Shown here: piece after piece, positions 1-10,803 of the stretch
Position numbering within the stretch: position 1 is the first letter of the stretch
How the letters are laid out: each line of letters opens with the position of its first letter
NCBI GenBank assembly: GCA_018292915.2
Contig: JACVVK020000457.1
Coordinates: forward strand, 295,001 to 359,000
Direction: 5' to 3'
DNA from: Batillaria attramentaria
Lineage: Eukaryota > Mollusca > Gastropoda > Batillariidae
DNA: 64,000 nt
The notes under the pieces: model-generated
Databases searched by the model: none
The model's input: the letters and a program-made list of their open reading frames with translations, nothing else
What the model was told of the DNA's origin: nothing
Translations under genes and position numbers: made by a program

Positions 1-560
1 ACAACCAAAGAAGCAGGCAATCAAACAATCGACCAAACAAGAACAAACCCAAAAAATTAACTCAATTCGTACCAAGAAAGTTGGAGGCTGTACACAAGTG
101 GCCTCGTTTTAAAAAAAATCATAATTAATTCATGTTCATAAAATCATAATTAATGTCTGCATGGATTTAAATTTGGCTCAGGGGGGAGGGGGTGGGGGGG
201 AGGGGGTGTTGCACTTTGATTAAACTCGTGGTTGCTGCAGTAAGAGCCGTCAAGGAAACGTTAATCTTGCCTGATTTTTGCACACAGGACCAAAACCGAA
301 AAAAGAGTCAAAAACACGTGGAATACTCGTGCGCGGTACAAGATGTGTTAAACCAACAAACAAATCAAACCGCCAACATTAGCAATTATTATGTCAGTTC
401 AGATCTGCGCATCTAACAATTAACATGTACAAACTTTACTAGATCTAAAGATATTCCAGCATTCCAGATATTCCGGGGGGAAGAATACGTTAATCAGCGC
501 ATACATAATTACATACATATGAAAGTCAGATTTTCTCAGATTTGTATACGCCCAGGGACA
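1..560. other. Intron or flank with no recognisable gene
   Basis: A-rich sequence with a G-rich tract at 180-207 and nothing recognisable as coding. If the Rab gene continues to the left, this lies in its first intron. Confidence 0.4.
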
Positions 561-654
561 GTCATCCACCTGGCATAGAACGACAACCTGATGTCACGTA
601 GTTGTAAAAAAGGACAAGCCCTATCCCTGAGGGATTTGAAAATATCGCAAAGAA

Positions 655-1325
655 ATTCTTATTCCGGAGTAAAAACCTCGTATGACAGAAGTACTCCCTT
701 GGCTTGGGAGTAGACAGAAGTACTCCCTTGACTTGGGAGTAGACAGAAGTACTCCCTTGGCTTGGGAGTAGACAGAAGTACTCCCTTGGCTTGGGGGTAG
801 ACAAAAGTACTCCCTTGGCTTGGGGGTAGACAGAAGTACTCCATTGGCTTGGGAGTACACAGAAGTACTCCCTTGGCTTGGGAGTACACAGCAGTACTCG
901 CTTGTCTTGGGAGTAGACAGAAGTACTCCCTTGACTTGGGAGTAGACAGAAGTACTCCCTTGGCTTGGGAGTAGACAGAAGTGCTCCCTTGGCTTGGGAG
1001 TAGACAGAAGTACTCCCTTGGCTTGGGAGTAGACAGAAGTACTCCCTTGGCTTGGGGGTAGACAGAAGTACTCCCTTGGCTTGGGGGTAGACAGAAGTAC
1101 TCCCTTGGCTTGGGGGTAGACAGAAGTACTCCCTTGGCTTGGGAGTACACAGAAATACTCCCTTGGCTTGGGGGTAGACAGAAGTACTCCCTTGGCTTGG
1201 GAGTACACAGAAGTACTCGCTTGTCTTGGGAGTAGACAGAAGTACTCCCAAATCTTGGGAGTAGACAGAAGTACTCGCAATTCAAGGGAGTACTTCTGTC
1301 GTAAGTGGTTTTTACTCCGACGTAA
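655..1325. mobile_element. MITE-like element with about 40-bp inverted termini enclosing a 29-bp minisatellite
   Basis: The left end (about 658-700) and the reverse complement of the right end (about 1285-1325) match over roughly 40 bases. Both carry CGGAGTAAAAACC followed by GACAGAAGTACTCCCTT. Between them lie about 20 head-to-tail copies of a 29-bp unit of the type GACAGAAGTACTCCCTTGGC plus TTGGGAGTA. The inverted termini suggest a nonautonomous DNA transposon in which a subterminal motif has been amplified. No convincing target-site duplication was found. On the minus strand the 29-bp unit cycles through all three frames without stops, so the long ORFs here are artefacts. Confidence 0.75.
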
Positions 1326-1600
1326 ATGCCCTCGTGGGAGTACGCTTGTCGTGTTACACCGGCCTCCCCCCCCCCCTCCGCCTCCAAGGACAAACACAAA
1401 CATCCATAATGATGTGATCAACTGTAATTTTAGTATTAATTTCCTGGAGAGAGCAAACAACAACAATGGCGTTGAGTTGAGTTACAGAGAACAGAAAGGG
1501 TGAGGTGGGGGAGACAACAAGGAGGACAACGACAAAAACGACAAGAACGCAGTATTAATGAGTCTGTCACCATCACTGTTTTTTTTTGTTTTTTTGTTTT

Positions 1601-1646
1601 AAACAAACAAACAAACAAACAAACAAACAAACAAACAAACAAACAA
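1601..1646. repeat. (AAAC)n microsatellite
   Basis: Uninterrupted AAAC tetranucleotide array in non-coding DNA, preceded by a T-rich run. Confidence 0.95.
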
Positions 1647-1896
1647 AGCATGTCACTAACTTTTACCTACATATAAACAATCAGCCAACACACCATGCAC
1701 AAGGGACACCATTTGATCTCAACTATGAATGATGTCACACCAAAATGCTCGAACTATGTTCTCCCCGGCTTGTAGCTAACTGGGTTTATGTGAACGGGTA
1801 GTCTTGCATGCGGGTTGTGAGAGACCCTATAAATGATTCCATTCACCAAGTCTGTACCGTGTTAAGCCGCCTGATCAAGCAGTGAAAAGAACTCAC

Positions 1897-2065
1897 CGCC
1901 AATGGTCGCCACGTAACGATCTTTGTAGGTGTTGTTGACGTAGCGGTGAATGAGTGACGTCTTGCCCACTGTGACGTCACCGATGACGACAACTTTGAGC
2001 AGCTGGTCCCCGATAGGATCGATGGCCTTGTTAGAGGAAGAGCGGGAGAGGCGGCTGGGGGGCAT
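1897..2065 (-). CDS. Rab32/38/29-like small GTPase, first coding exon (partial gene)
   Basis: The exon reads from ATG at 2065 down to 1897, giving 56 codons plus one base, and is followed by a consensus donor (gtgagt, 1896-1891). It encodes a short Ser/Arg-rich N-terminus, then LLKVVVIGDVTVGKTS: a beta1 strand and P-loop GDVTVGKT (residues 29-36) that binds GTP phosphates. It ends just after ATIG, where Rab32/38/29 proteins continue with VDF and switch I/II. The extended N-terminus and the LLKV..GD..VGKTS..RYV pattern match the Rab32/38/29 branch, which acts in trafficking to lysosome-related organelles; the exact subtype is not resolved. No second exon was found in 1-1860, so the gene leaves the window. 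The frame stays open upstream of this ATG into an Asp-coding trinucleotide repeat with no in-frame ATG, so 2065 is the first usable start unless a 5' exon exists. Confidence 0.8.
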
Positions 2066-2152
2066 GTCGTCTGCTGTGACTCCCCAGTGATGATAGTCGC
2101 TGTCAGCTTCCGTTTTTGGTCCTTGGCATATCAGATCTGACGATAGAAGATC

Positions 2153-2193
2153 ATCATCATCATCATCATCGTCGTCGTCGTCGTCGTCGTCGT
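2153..2193. repeat. (ATC)n/(GTC)n trinucleotide repeat upstream of the Rab exon
   Basis: Runs of ATC then GTC. On the minus strand they read as an open Asp-coding stretch in frame with the Rab exon, but no initiator lies upstream of them. A second such tract is at about 2343-2392, followed by a poly-C tract near 2440-2476. Confidence 0.85.
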
Positions 2194-2685
2194 TGTTTTG
2201 TTGCCACTACATGTATCATTATAATTGAAATAATTATTGTCCTCTTAATCACTACTAGTCTTTATTTTACTTTCGGGTGTGGAAGACAAATTTCTCCGCG
2301 GTTTGGGACACAGAGTTTTTCGTATCTTATATTTCACAGCATCATCGTCGTCGTCGTCGTCGCCATTATCATCATCATCATCATCATCGCAGTCGGTTTC
2401 AGTCGTAGTCGGAGATCGACTACAGGCATATTACCCATTACCACCCCCCCCTCCTCCGCCACCACCCCCCCCCCCCGACTCACCCTTCATCCCTCCCTTC
2501 TCTCGACTGCTTCTTCCCGGGCTATTCCCAAAACTGCTTCATACAGTAATAATTATAATCATGGTATGTCTGTTTCTGGTCTTGACAAATTACTTTAACA
2601 TATAATAATTTGCAAAAGAGTGTGTATGAAATCTTGGTTACACCTGAACACAACGATGAGTAGTCTATTCATTTCCACCTTGTAT

Positions 2686-3170
2686 ATTTTTAACCTTCGT
2701 ATTCTTAAGGCGAAACAGCAGTGAACATATCGCGATACACAGCACAGCCACTGCTTTGATAAAACGCACCCAGAAAAGGCCTGGCGACAAGAATAGACAA
2801 GCCATTGACATCAACTGCAACTTTCTTTCTTTTTTAACTTTCGTATTCTTGAGCCGGGATAGCCGAATGGTAGAGCGTTGGACTTTTCAATGCTCGGGTC
2901 GTGAGTTCGAATCCCGGCTGGGGCCAAATATTAATTTTGTGCTGACCTTGTTCTCGTTGCCCCGTCTTTGATATCACTCACACGTGATGGAAAAAGGACG
3001 TTAAACTCCCAAACACCCACCCCCACCCACTCTTGAGGCGCAACGTTACGTAATGAACATATCGCAATACACATTACTACTGGCTTTGAATAAAAAAACA
3101 AAACAAAAAAACCCGGACTCACCAAGGCCTCACTAGACAAGAATAGACAAGCCAGTGACGTCAGCCGCAC
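2686..3170 (+). repeat. Two tandem copies of a ~140-bp unit, the second split by a SINE
   Basis: Copy 1 (about 2686-2827) and copy 2 (about 2828-2850 plus 3033-3170) share the blocks TTTCGTATTCTT, GAACATATCGC.ATACAC and GACAAGAATAGACAAGCCA. Copy 2 is interrupted by the SINE at 2851-3032, with a short flanking repeat (tcttgag on the left, ctcttgag on the right) consistent with a target-site duplication. Confidence 0.75.
2851..3032 (+). mobile_element. tRNA-derived SINE, family A, near full length
   Basis: The head resembles tRNA-Arg/Lys: an A-box-like stretch (GCCGAATGGTAGAGCG), an anticodon-arm-like GGACTT, and the B-box GAGTTCGAATCCC. A conserved body and tail follow (GATATCAC, GTGATGGAAAAAGGACGTTAAACTCC). 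The same head and tail recur about ten times in this window on both strands. It is a pseudogenic tRNA head and not a tRNA gene, because the acceptor arms do not pair and the sequence runs into the SINE body. Confidence 0.85.
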
Positions 3171-3713
3171 ATACCTCGAAATACAATTCACACAACTCCT
3201 GTTTTATATTTTTATCATTAAACAACTTGAAACAACAAGCTCTTACCTTTTCGATCGTGTTTCTCTGTGGTCTCCCGTTCAGATTTTGTACAGATTTATT
3301 ATACAGAAACACCCACTGAACACCTGTCTAAATTTCAAGTATGATCCATGGCAGCTACACGATTAGACTCAATTATGAATCACTACAAGGTCTGCTCATC
3401 AATAGTCAAGTTAGATTATACAGGCTATGGCCGCAGCGAAGGATGTCTCGTCTATATTGCTCATGCTAGTGTCATTGTAATTCAGTCACCTCGTGATAAG
3501 ATTTGGCCCGGAGCTAGTGCACGGTATTGATGTCGGCGACTGCTGTCGTTAGTTTGAATTTTGTTCTGCGGCTTAATGTACTTTTCGGTGACAGTTGTGG
3601 CGAAAATCTGAATACACGGACACTGAGAAGGAGGTGATGAGCTACCTTAGTTGAAACTGTCATCATAAACATTAAGATTTGTTAACAGGAGAAGGGTGCC
3701 TGTTAAATGATCA

Positions 3714-3777
<64 letters not shown>
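3714..3777. repeat. (TG)n(AG)n compound microsatellite
   Basis: A TG dinucleotide array abuts an AG array in intergenic DNA. Confidence 0.95.
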
Positions 3778-3783
<6 letters not shown>

Positions 3784-4239
3784 CTATCGACATAATTACT
3801 ATCACGTGAAAGGCAAACACACATTATCTCCACCAGAGGACTGAAGCACGTCAGTGATAACACAGGAATTTATAAATAATTCAACGCTGGCAAGTTTGAA
3901 TCGGTCACCAGTGATCATGAAGACATTACTCCGCAAGTTACTGGTGATGAAACGGAAACATTCCATGCCTTCAGGCGGCCGTCCGTCATTGCAATGCAGT
4001 TCACAGTTAAACAACAAACAAACTTGCGAACAAGCCAACTGAGAAACAGACAAACTGAAAACAACAACAACAACGAACAAATGAACATACAAACAAACAA
4101 ACAAACAAACAAACGAACGAACCAGCCAACATACACTCAATCTCACACATCAACCAAACACCCCGACAACCAGAAAGCTAAAAACAGCGTCCATTTCTTA
4201 CAAGTGCCCTTAAAGGCGGTGGTGGTGGTTGGTGGTTGT

Positions 4240-4386
4240 TCGGGAGTTTCAGTAGCGCCCTTTTCCACCACTTATGGGTGATATCAAAGACGCGGCAACG
4301 AGAAAAAAGCCCAGCACAATTATTTGGCCCCAGCCGGGATTCGAACTCACGACCCGAGCTCTGCAATTCGGCTATCCCGGCGCCCC
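4240..4386 (-). mobile_element. tRNA-derived SINE, family A, minus strand
   Basis: Contains the reverse complement of the family A tail (TTTTCCACCACTTATGGGTG, GATATCAAAGACGC) and of its tRNA-like head (GGGATTCGAACTCACGACCC, ATTCGGCTATCCCGG). Confidence 0.85.
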
Positions 4387-4624
4387 GCTCTTAAAGGCGC
4401 TATTGCTCCCATTACTAGGTTTTTATCTAGGGACCAGCTGCGCTTGTGAATGCGCCCGAGTGCTCGAAATAGTCCATCGTAGACATTAGCAGCAACTGAA
4501 CAATGCAACACACTGACGTTTGATGGCCGCGCAAAGGAGGAAAACTTAGCCGTCCGTCAACGGCGTCAGTCATGTTGCCCATGTCGGCTGCTCAAGCTCA
4601 GTGAGCCACAGGTGCGAGTGTTGT

Positions 4625-4795
4625 TAATAATAATAATTTGTCTGGCGCCCAACGTCCTGCTCTGGGCGTCTCACAATAGTAGAGTGGCAATACATACACA
4701 TGAGATACCCATGAAATACATGTCACATTACATACACATGAAATACATGTCACATTACATACACATGAAATACGCGTCACATACACACAGCTATG
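4625..4795 (-). repeat. LINE/SINE 3' tail and a ~25-bp tandem repeat
   Basis: The reverse strand at 4625-4672 reads GGGCGCCAGACAAATTATT followed by ATT units, a common form of non-LTR element 3' end. It is followed by about four imperfect copies of a unit built from ACATACACATGAAATACATG (about 4690-4790). Confidence 0.55.
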
Positions 4796-5067
4796 ATACA
4801 TCCTAACACAACATCGTAAAATGACAATGATAGTGAAAGTGATGGTAGAGAAGTTAGTCTGTACAATCTGTTGTATGTTGCAACACTGTCACCGGCTACT
4901 GCGTTTTTGCTTCAGTCAGCTGAACGAAGGCCTGCCTGTGCATGTATTTGTGCGTGTGTCTAAGACTTAGTACTGAGTGTGATGCTTGACACCACGAAAA
5001 AAAAAGCTCGGAGCGAGCAGTGAGCCTAAGATCTTAAGATCATAGGGCCTTTAATTCATCTCCAGGG

Positions 5068-5330
5068 CCCGCATGTAAACGTCGAGGTTAGGGATTTTAG
5101 CCCCGGGTTAAAGTCTAACCTCGAACTAAACTAGCTCTAGGGGTTAAAGTTTTTTTTTTTTTTTTAAATCAGGAAGCGGGTCCATTCCAGCAAGGTGTCT
5201 AAGCCGTTATAGGATTTTTTTCTTCCTTTCTTCGCTTCCTTTCTTATTTAATTTTGCTTTTTGGGTTTCTTTTGTCGTAGTCTCGATTAGGCCCGTAGCC
5301 TCGAGTTTTACATACGGGCCCTAGGGCTCT
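5068..5330. mobile_element. MITE-like inverted-repeat element (copy 1)
   Basis: The left end reads GGGCCCGCATGTAAACGTCG and the right end, reverse complemented, GGGCCCGTATGTAAAACTCG. Just inside is CCCGGGTTAAAGTCTAACCT, followed by CGAACTAAACTAGCTCTAGG. The same termini and subterminal block, in opposite orientation, form the element at 54180-54522. No open reading frame for a transposase was seen, so it is nonautonomous. Confidence 0.75.
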
Positions 5331-5499
5331 CAGTGTGCTTACGTAATCGTCCCTAGCACAACACAGTCTCATATTCACAGGTACCGTTACACAGAGTATA
5401 GAAAGTAAGCACACAGTCGTATCATACTTAGCAGCAACAGCGATAATCGTGTCTCATGATCTGTTGCGTTATCTCTCAAGGTTGTAGGAGTTAAATCAT

Positions 5500-5590
5500 A
5501 TGACTAGCGGCAGGTTCAGCTCGCGGCGCTTTGAGCCAAATCAAGAAATTGAGTAAAGCGCCTACGCAATACTAAGTTATTATTCTTATT
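5500..5590 (+). mobile_element. Family D retroelement 3' tail
   Basis: Carries GGCGCTTTGAGCCAAAT...GTAAAGCGCCTACGCAATAC followed by TTATTATT-type repeats. The same tail occurs at 43446-43690 and 61795-61945, consistent with 3' ends of a non-LTR element or SINE. Confidence 0.6.
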
Positions 5591-5818
5591 ACTGTGAATT
5601 AGTGTAAAATCAGTGATTTCTAGATTCTTGTCTTTAAATTGCGCGAGCAGTGACACAATTTATCAACACATACAGTCTGAATACATTATTGTGAATATTA
5701 GTGCATATAATTTGACGTGAACTGAACTTGATTTAGTCTTTACTTTGCGTGTGCCGAAATTTTTACTGGCAAATGCGGTACATGTATGTATGCATTACTG
5801 TAAATATTATGTGTAATC

Positions 5819-6102
5819 AGTCAAGTACTCCTGCGGAGGAGGTGGGGCTGGATTGGACACACCCTCAGGAAGCCAGCATCCAGCACCACACGCCAAGCCC
5901 TGACATGGAACCCGCAGGGGAAAAGGAAGAGAGGCCGGCCTCGCAACAGCTGGAGGCGGGACACTGAGGCAGAGCTATAATTATAAGCAGGGGACCAACT
6001 GGACTGGAATGGCAAGAATAGCCCAGAACAGAGTGCGATGGCGAAGGGTTGTCGATGGCCTATGCTCCACTTGGAGCCAAGGGCCTAAGTAAGTCAAGTA
6101 CT
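5819..6102 (+). pseudogene. LINE reverse-transcriptase C-terminal remnant with 11-bp target-site duplications
   Basis: From about 5833 one frame reads RRRWGWIGHTLRKP...ALTWNPQGKRKRGRPRNSW.RDTEAEL, interrupted by a stop. A shifted frame continues with TNWTGMARIAQNRVRWRRVV. This is the C-terminal tail common in RTE-type non-LTR retrotransposons of marine invertebrates. The fragment is flanked by identical agtcaagtact at 5819-5829 and 6092-6102, a target-site duplication that marks a strongly 5'-truncated insertion. It sits inside a field of degenerate ~95-bp repeats (see findings). Confidence 0.8.
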
Positions 6103-9100
6103 GAACTTGACCCAGTCTATGTGTACTGATACTTACTGGCACATACAGTGTACACGTATACGTTGCAGTGAATTCCGTGTAACCAGTGACTTGACAAAAT
6201 ACTTGTACTTAAGAAATTTCACCTGCAGCACGTGCACAGTGAAGAATTAAGCGTAATACTAATAGTGATTTCACTAAATCCATACAGTTTTCACAGTATC
6301 CACCAGGGGACCGACGATGTGAAGCATCCTCGTTCTTGCTGCTTCAAATGTCATACCAGTAATAATAATAACAATAAAGAAGACTTATAAGTAATAAGTA
6401 AAACGCAACACACACACACACACTGGGAAATAAACACGAAACACGAATCCTTTAATGTTTCTTTTGCTTTCAACAATTTTTAACAGACTCTAGAACTCTT
6501 TTTATCTTTATCATTACGGAAGATACACGTGTGTGTGGTATACAAACCGATTCTGGGATAATCTACAGCCGCACTCACAGTGGAAGTAATAATAATAAAT
6601 ATCAGGAGAAAAGAAAAAAGAAAAAAAAAAGCCCCCCCCCAAAAAAAAAAAAAAAAAAAAAGAAAAAAAAAAGAAAGCATGAATTCGGTTTGTGGTACTA
6701 TACAAAACACCCATGAACACATTCACTGCATGATCAGACTTTGATCATACCAAAATCTACACTGTGCGAACTGCATGCAGAGACAGGTTACAGGAAACAG
6801 GTACAACATGCCTATGACATGCTGTCTAAAAAATGTTTGTACAGATGCAGATAGAGATTAAGAGAGAGACAGAGGCTGCGAATGTACCCAATAGCTGTGA
6901 ATATTATGGGAGATGGAGATTTTTTTTTTTTTTAAAGAACTTGGAGGGACGGGTTACGGGATCCGTATTGACATGGCAAGGTCTGCCTAAATAATTACCA
7001 ACTATTTTGTACGTTTCATGTGAGCAGAAACTGCTTGACTATCAATACAAAAGAATCTGTTTTTAGTGGACATGGGAATGAGCTGGTCTTATAAATAACC
7101 AGCTGATCTATTATACCATGGGTACAATGCGGCATGCCGATACACGTACTGCCAGTTTGGTATGATTGAGATACAAAGAGACGGGTATACTGAGTATAAG
7201 ATACGGAAGGATCAGGAATGTTAGGTAACATTACTTTCAAGAGGCTAGACTGGAAAAACAACCAAAAAAAAAAACCAAAAAAACCCCCAAAAACCCAAAC
7301 AAATGCACGCCACTCTTTCTGCAAAAATTCAACCAGCAAACTGACTGAAAGAGAGCAAAGTCAGCTGACAGTGGTGCAGCAACAAGAACCATCATCAATC
7401 TATTACCTCCACAGTCCTTCACCCTGTTGCCAACTCGATGGGTATCTGGAAAAGTAGTGTGATTGCATAACGGTGACCACTGAACGATTTCGTTTGTGGA
7501 CCATGTGCTGGGAAAAATGATATTAGGTAGCATGACCCAAACTCATATTTACCACACAAAGGAAAAACACACAAACCAGCCCTGACATTTTTTTTTTTTT
7601 TTGCTTCTTCTCACAAACCTGCATATTCTGTGTTTTTCTTCTCAGTGACAGCAACTGTGCGAACTCAAAATAACACAGCACAGGTTTTTCCATGTCAGGG
7701 GTTTTTTTTTTTTGTGAACACAGCCTGAAATTATTGCTTACGTTTGAAACCTCTTGCCCAGCTACTGTGACTGAAATGTACAAGACACACCAACAAATGT
7801 GCTCAGATTTGGCCAGTAACATCCTGAAGAAAAAGGCAAAGCCATTTCTGACAAACATGTCACTGATGCAAACTCTGGTCCAAAATCTGAACGCGAGACA
7901 TCCCAGTGAACAACCTCATGCTCGACAACAGCAGAATGGAGGAGTTGAAAGCAAAACATTTCCAGAGAAGACACGTAAAACAAATTGAAATGACAGCAGT
8001 AACACAATGAATTAATCCAGACAAGGCAAATATTCTTTGTGAATGAACTACATGTATGTTGTTTGGAAAAAAAAAAGAAGAAAAAAGGTGCTTAAATTTC
8101 ACATGGACACCAACAGTTTGAAACTGTGAATGAAATTTCATCAAACTTATCTGCTTGTAGACAGCTGATACGTAGTGTTATAACATGTATTTAGTTATTT
8201 GTGGCTTTAGGCCACACAAGCAACAAAGACCACAGTATTTGCAGCTAAGTTAACGTAATGCAACGCCCAACGCCACTTACTGAACTGTGTGCTGTGAAAA
8301 ATATGTTGGACAGACCACTAACATATACCAGTAAGACGTGTAAACTGCAGGCAAAAAATTGTGCAATGTTGTGTGAATGTGTACGTGCATGTGTGTAGAA
8401 CATTTGTCAAGTTCAGGGGCATGAGTATAATCAATCAATATCAATACCAGTACCAGTACCAAACATCCACAATACCAAATACAGATCAACATCCAAATGT
8501 GTTAGCATAAACCAATCAACACAATCGATAAAACTGTAGTTTGAATTGCATGACATGATTTCCGGCACAACATCAAAACTCAAACAAAACAGGCGTAGAC
8601 AAGATGAACGGAATACAAGGAAACCTGGATAACTACTTAGTCCAGAGGATGGGATGGTAAGGTGTGAGGGGAAGGGAGGGGGGCATTTGAAGTGAGAACG
8701 CACAGCAGAACAATTAACAGAAAAAAAAACATACTAGTAACAACACAAGGCTGAACATTCAACGGGAAACATGGTAACAGCTCAGACCTACAATCTGACA
8801 GTAAGTGCAATCTTGAAGTGTGCACAAAGCAAAGAGAGAAAGCACTGATGACCGATAATAGATAAATGACCACTGAGGAAGTCATTCCTGTTTGCAGTCG
8901 ACGGCCTTTGAAAACAAACACAAAAGAAAGTTCTCCTGTGCATACAGTTCTTCTTTAGATTGACTGTCAAAAGGTAAGCAAGCGTAACTACCTATCGAAT
9001 CCATGGGCTTAGGCCTTTCTACTAAATAACACCACAGATGCGTTCTCTTGCAGACCAGAACAATGTTTCATTTGTTTGAAGACAATTTGCTATAGAAAAA

Positions 9101-10803
9101 TGAGAGAAGATAATATATGACTGGTCTAGGTCCATTAAAAAAAAAAAAAAAAAAAAAAAGCATAATGAAGTCTATAGCCAGAAGTTGCAGGGAAGCGCGA
9201 ATTTGTTCCCAAAGACTGACACGGAGTCTAATTAAAACAATTTCAAAATTAAGTTCCACAACTTTCTTCTAACAGGGCTTTACATAACACAGTTCGTGTG
9301 CAGCCTTTACAAGCATGAAGTGTTGAGTGCCTATAAATCCTACTGTCTGGAATAAGCAGCATGTTCTCCCTTCAAATTTGTGATTTGTCAGCATACTTTC
9401 TAGGGATAAACATCACATTTTCTTTTCATTAATCACGAAGACTCATTTTAAGAACAGGCCCATCAAACATGTCAGCTGTACGTGCACACACAGACACTCT
9501 GGAAAGGTGCTCACACATTTAATCCTAAACGTAGAACAAAACATACACAGACGATTATCACAAAATATGACACCCCTTCACCAGTGACATCATAATTTTG
9601 AGTTTTTGAATATTTTGAGTTTCAACATGAACAGTGTACATGAAAGACAAGGTAAACAACAAAGGAGCTCCGAAACACATTTTCAGTCATAATCGTCATT
9701 CTAATTAAAAGAAAAAAGTTCAGTTTTATCTTGTGGCAAGATGAAAATGAAATTTCAGATTTTTACAAGCACCTTTTCCCAAAAGAATAATTCTGCACAC
9801 ATAAAGAAAAAAAAGCAGCTACAGACAGGCAGGCAAATTACTGTAACCGATTTAGTTTTCTTATGCTGCAGTGTTCTTCACAAACTGCGCAAATAAAGGC
9901 TTGGACAAAAGGGTTGTAGTAGTTTAATTCACTGACACTCTTTATGAGCAATCATCATGTTCTCACACATAAACAAATCCAGCAACAGAAACTGAAATAG
10001 TTGCAGACTACAAATAGTCACTTTTTGATTTAAAAAAAAAAAAAACGATTCCTTTTTTTTTTTTTTTTTTTGGAGAGAGAGAGAGAGAGAGAGAGAGATT
10101 TGATATGTAAAATTACAGGTAAAAAAGGCCCAAGCATGGTCTAGGACGGTCAGATGAATGTGAAACTCTACATATGAACGGGAGACAAGAAACGGCATGA
10201 GACCCTAGCATTACATCCTGCAACTTTGTATACATTTCCAGTTAAAAAATGCCCCTAAAGGGACTCCAGAAAGTCTGCATGCAACAAACTAGCCGCTGAA
10301 AAATCTCAAACCCGAAAAGGATTCCGATAACAATAACCGAGAAGTGGCCAAATGTACACAATATTTAAACCCTAGACTGGCTACAAAACAAACAAAGTAC
10401 ACATGCATACACACAACAGAATCAAGAATATACAACTTGGCAATCAAGAAAACTATTAGGCAGAGAAAGCTGTAATTACATGTATAAGGACGCAACTCTT
10501 TCCCCAAGAATGCAAAATTACAGGCTGGGGGTTTGGGGGGTGGCAGAGGAAACAGCAACAGTGAGTGTGCATGTGAGCAAGCGAGTGAACAAGAGAGAGA
10601 GAGAGAGAATGGAAAAAGAACAAATACCAAACAAGTTTAGCACTTATCCCATGAGACCACAGTGGACGAAATAATAATCTATCTCCGGTGTCGGAGAGAC
10701 AGCCTGATGATGTCCTAACACAAGGGATGAGATGGGAAGACGGACAACACCACTGGAAATGGACACGCTCCTCTTCGATGGGTGGCTGAAGCTGGGTCAG
10801 AGG
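6103..10803. other. Intergenic / probable 3' UTR of the adiponectin receptor gene
   Basis: No coding similarity was seen. The stretch holds poly-A/poly-C tracts (about 6605-6674, 7262-7300, 9138-9159) and an AG repeat at 10074-10097. The half nearest 10804 is expected to include the 3' UTR of the minus-strand AdipoR gene. No unambiguous polyadenylation signal was identified. Confidence 0.45.

Noticed and set aside
562..1466. Three overlapping minus-strand ORFs of 229-281 codons with STPKPREYF repeats
   Set aside because: Produced by a 29-bp tandem repeat that rotates through all frames; no splice or start context, and the array lies inside inverted termini.
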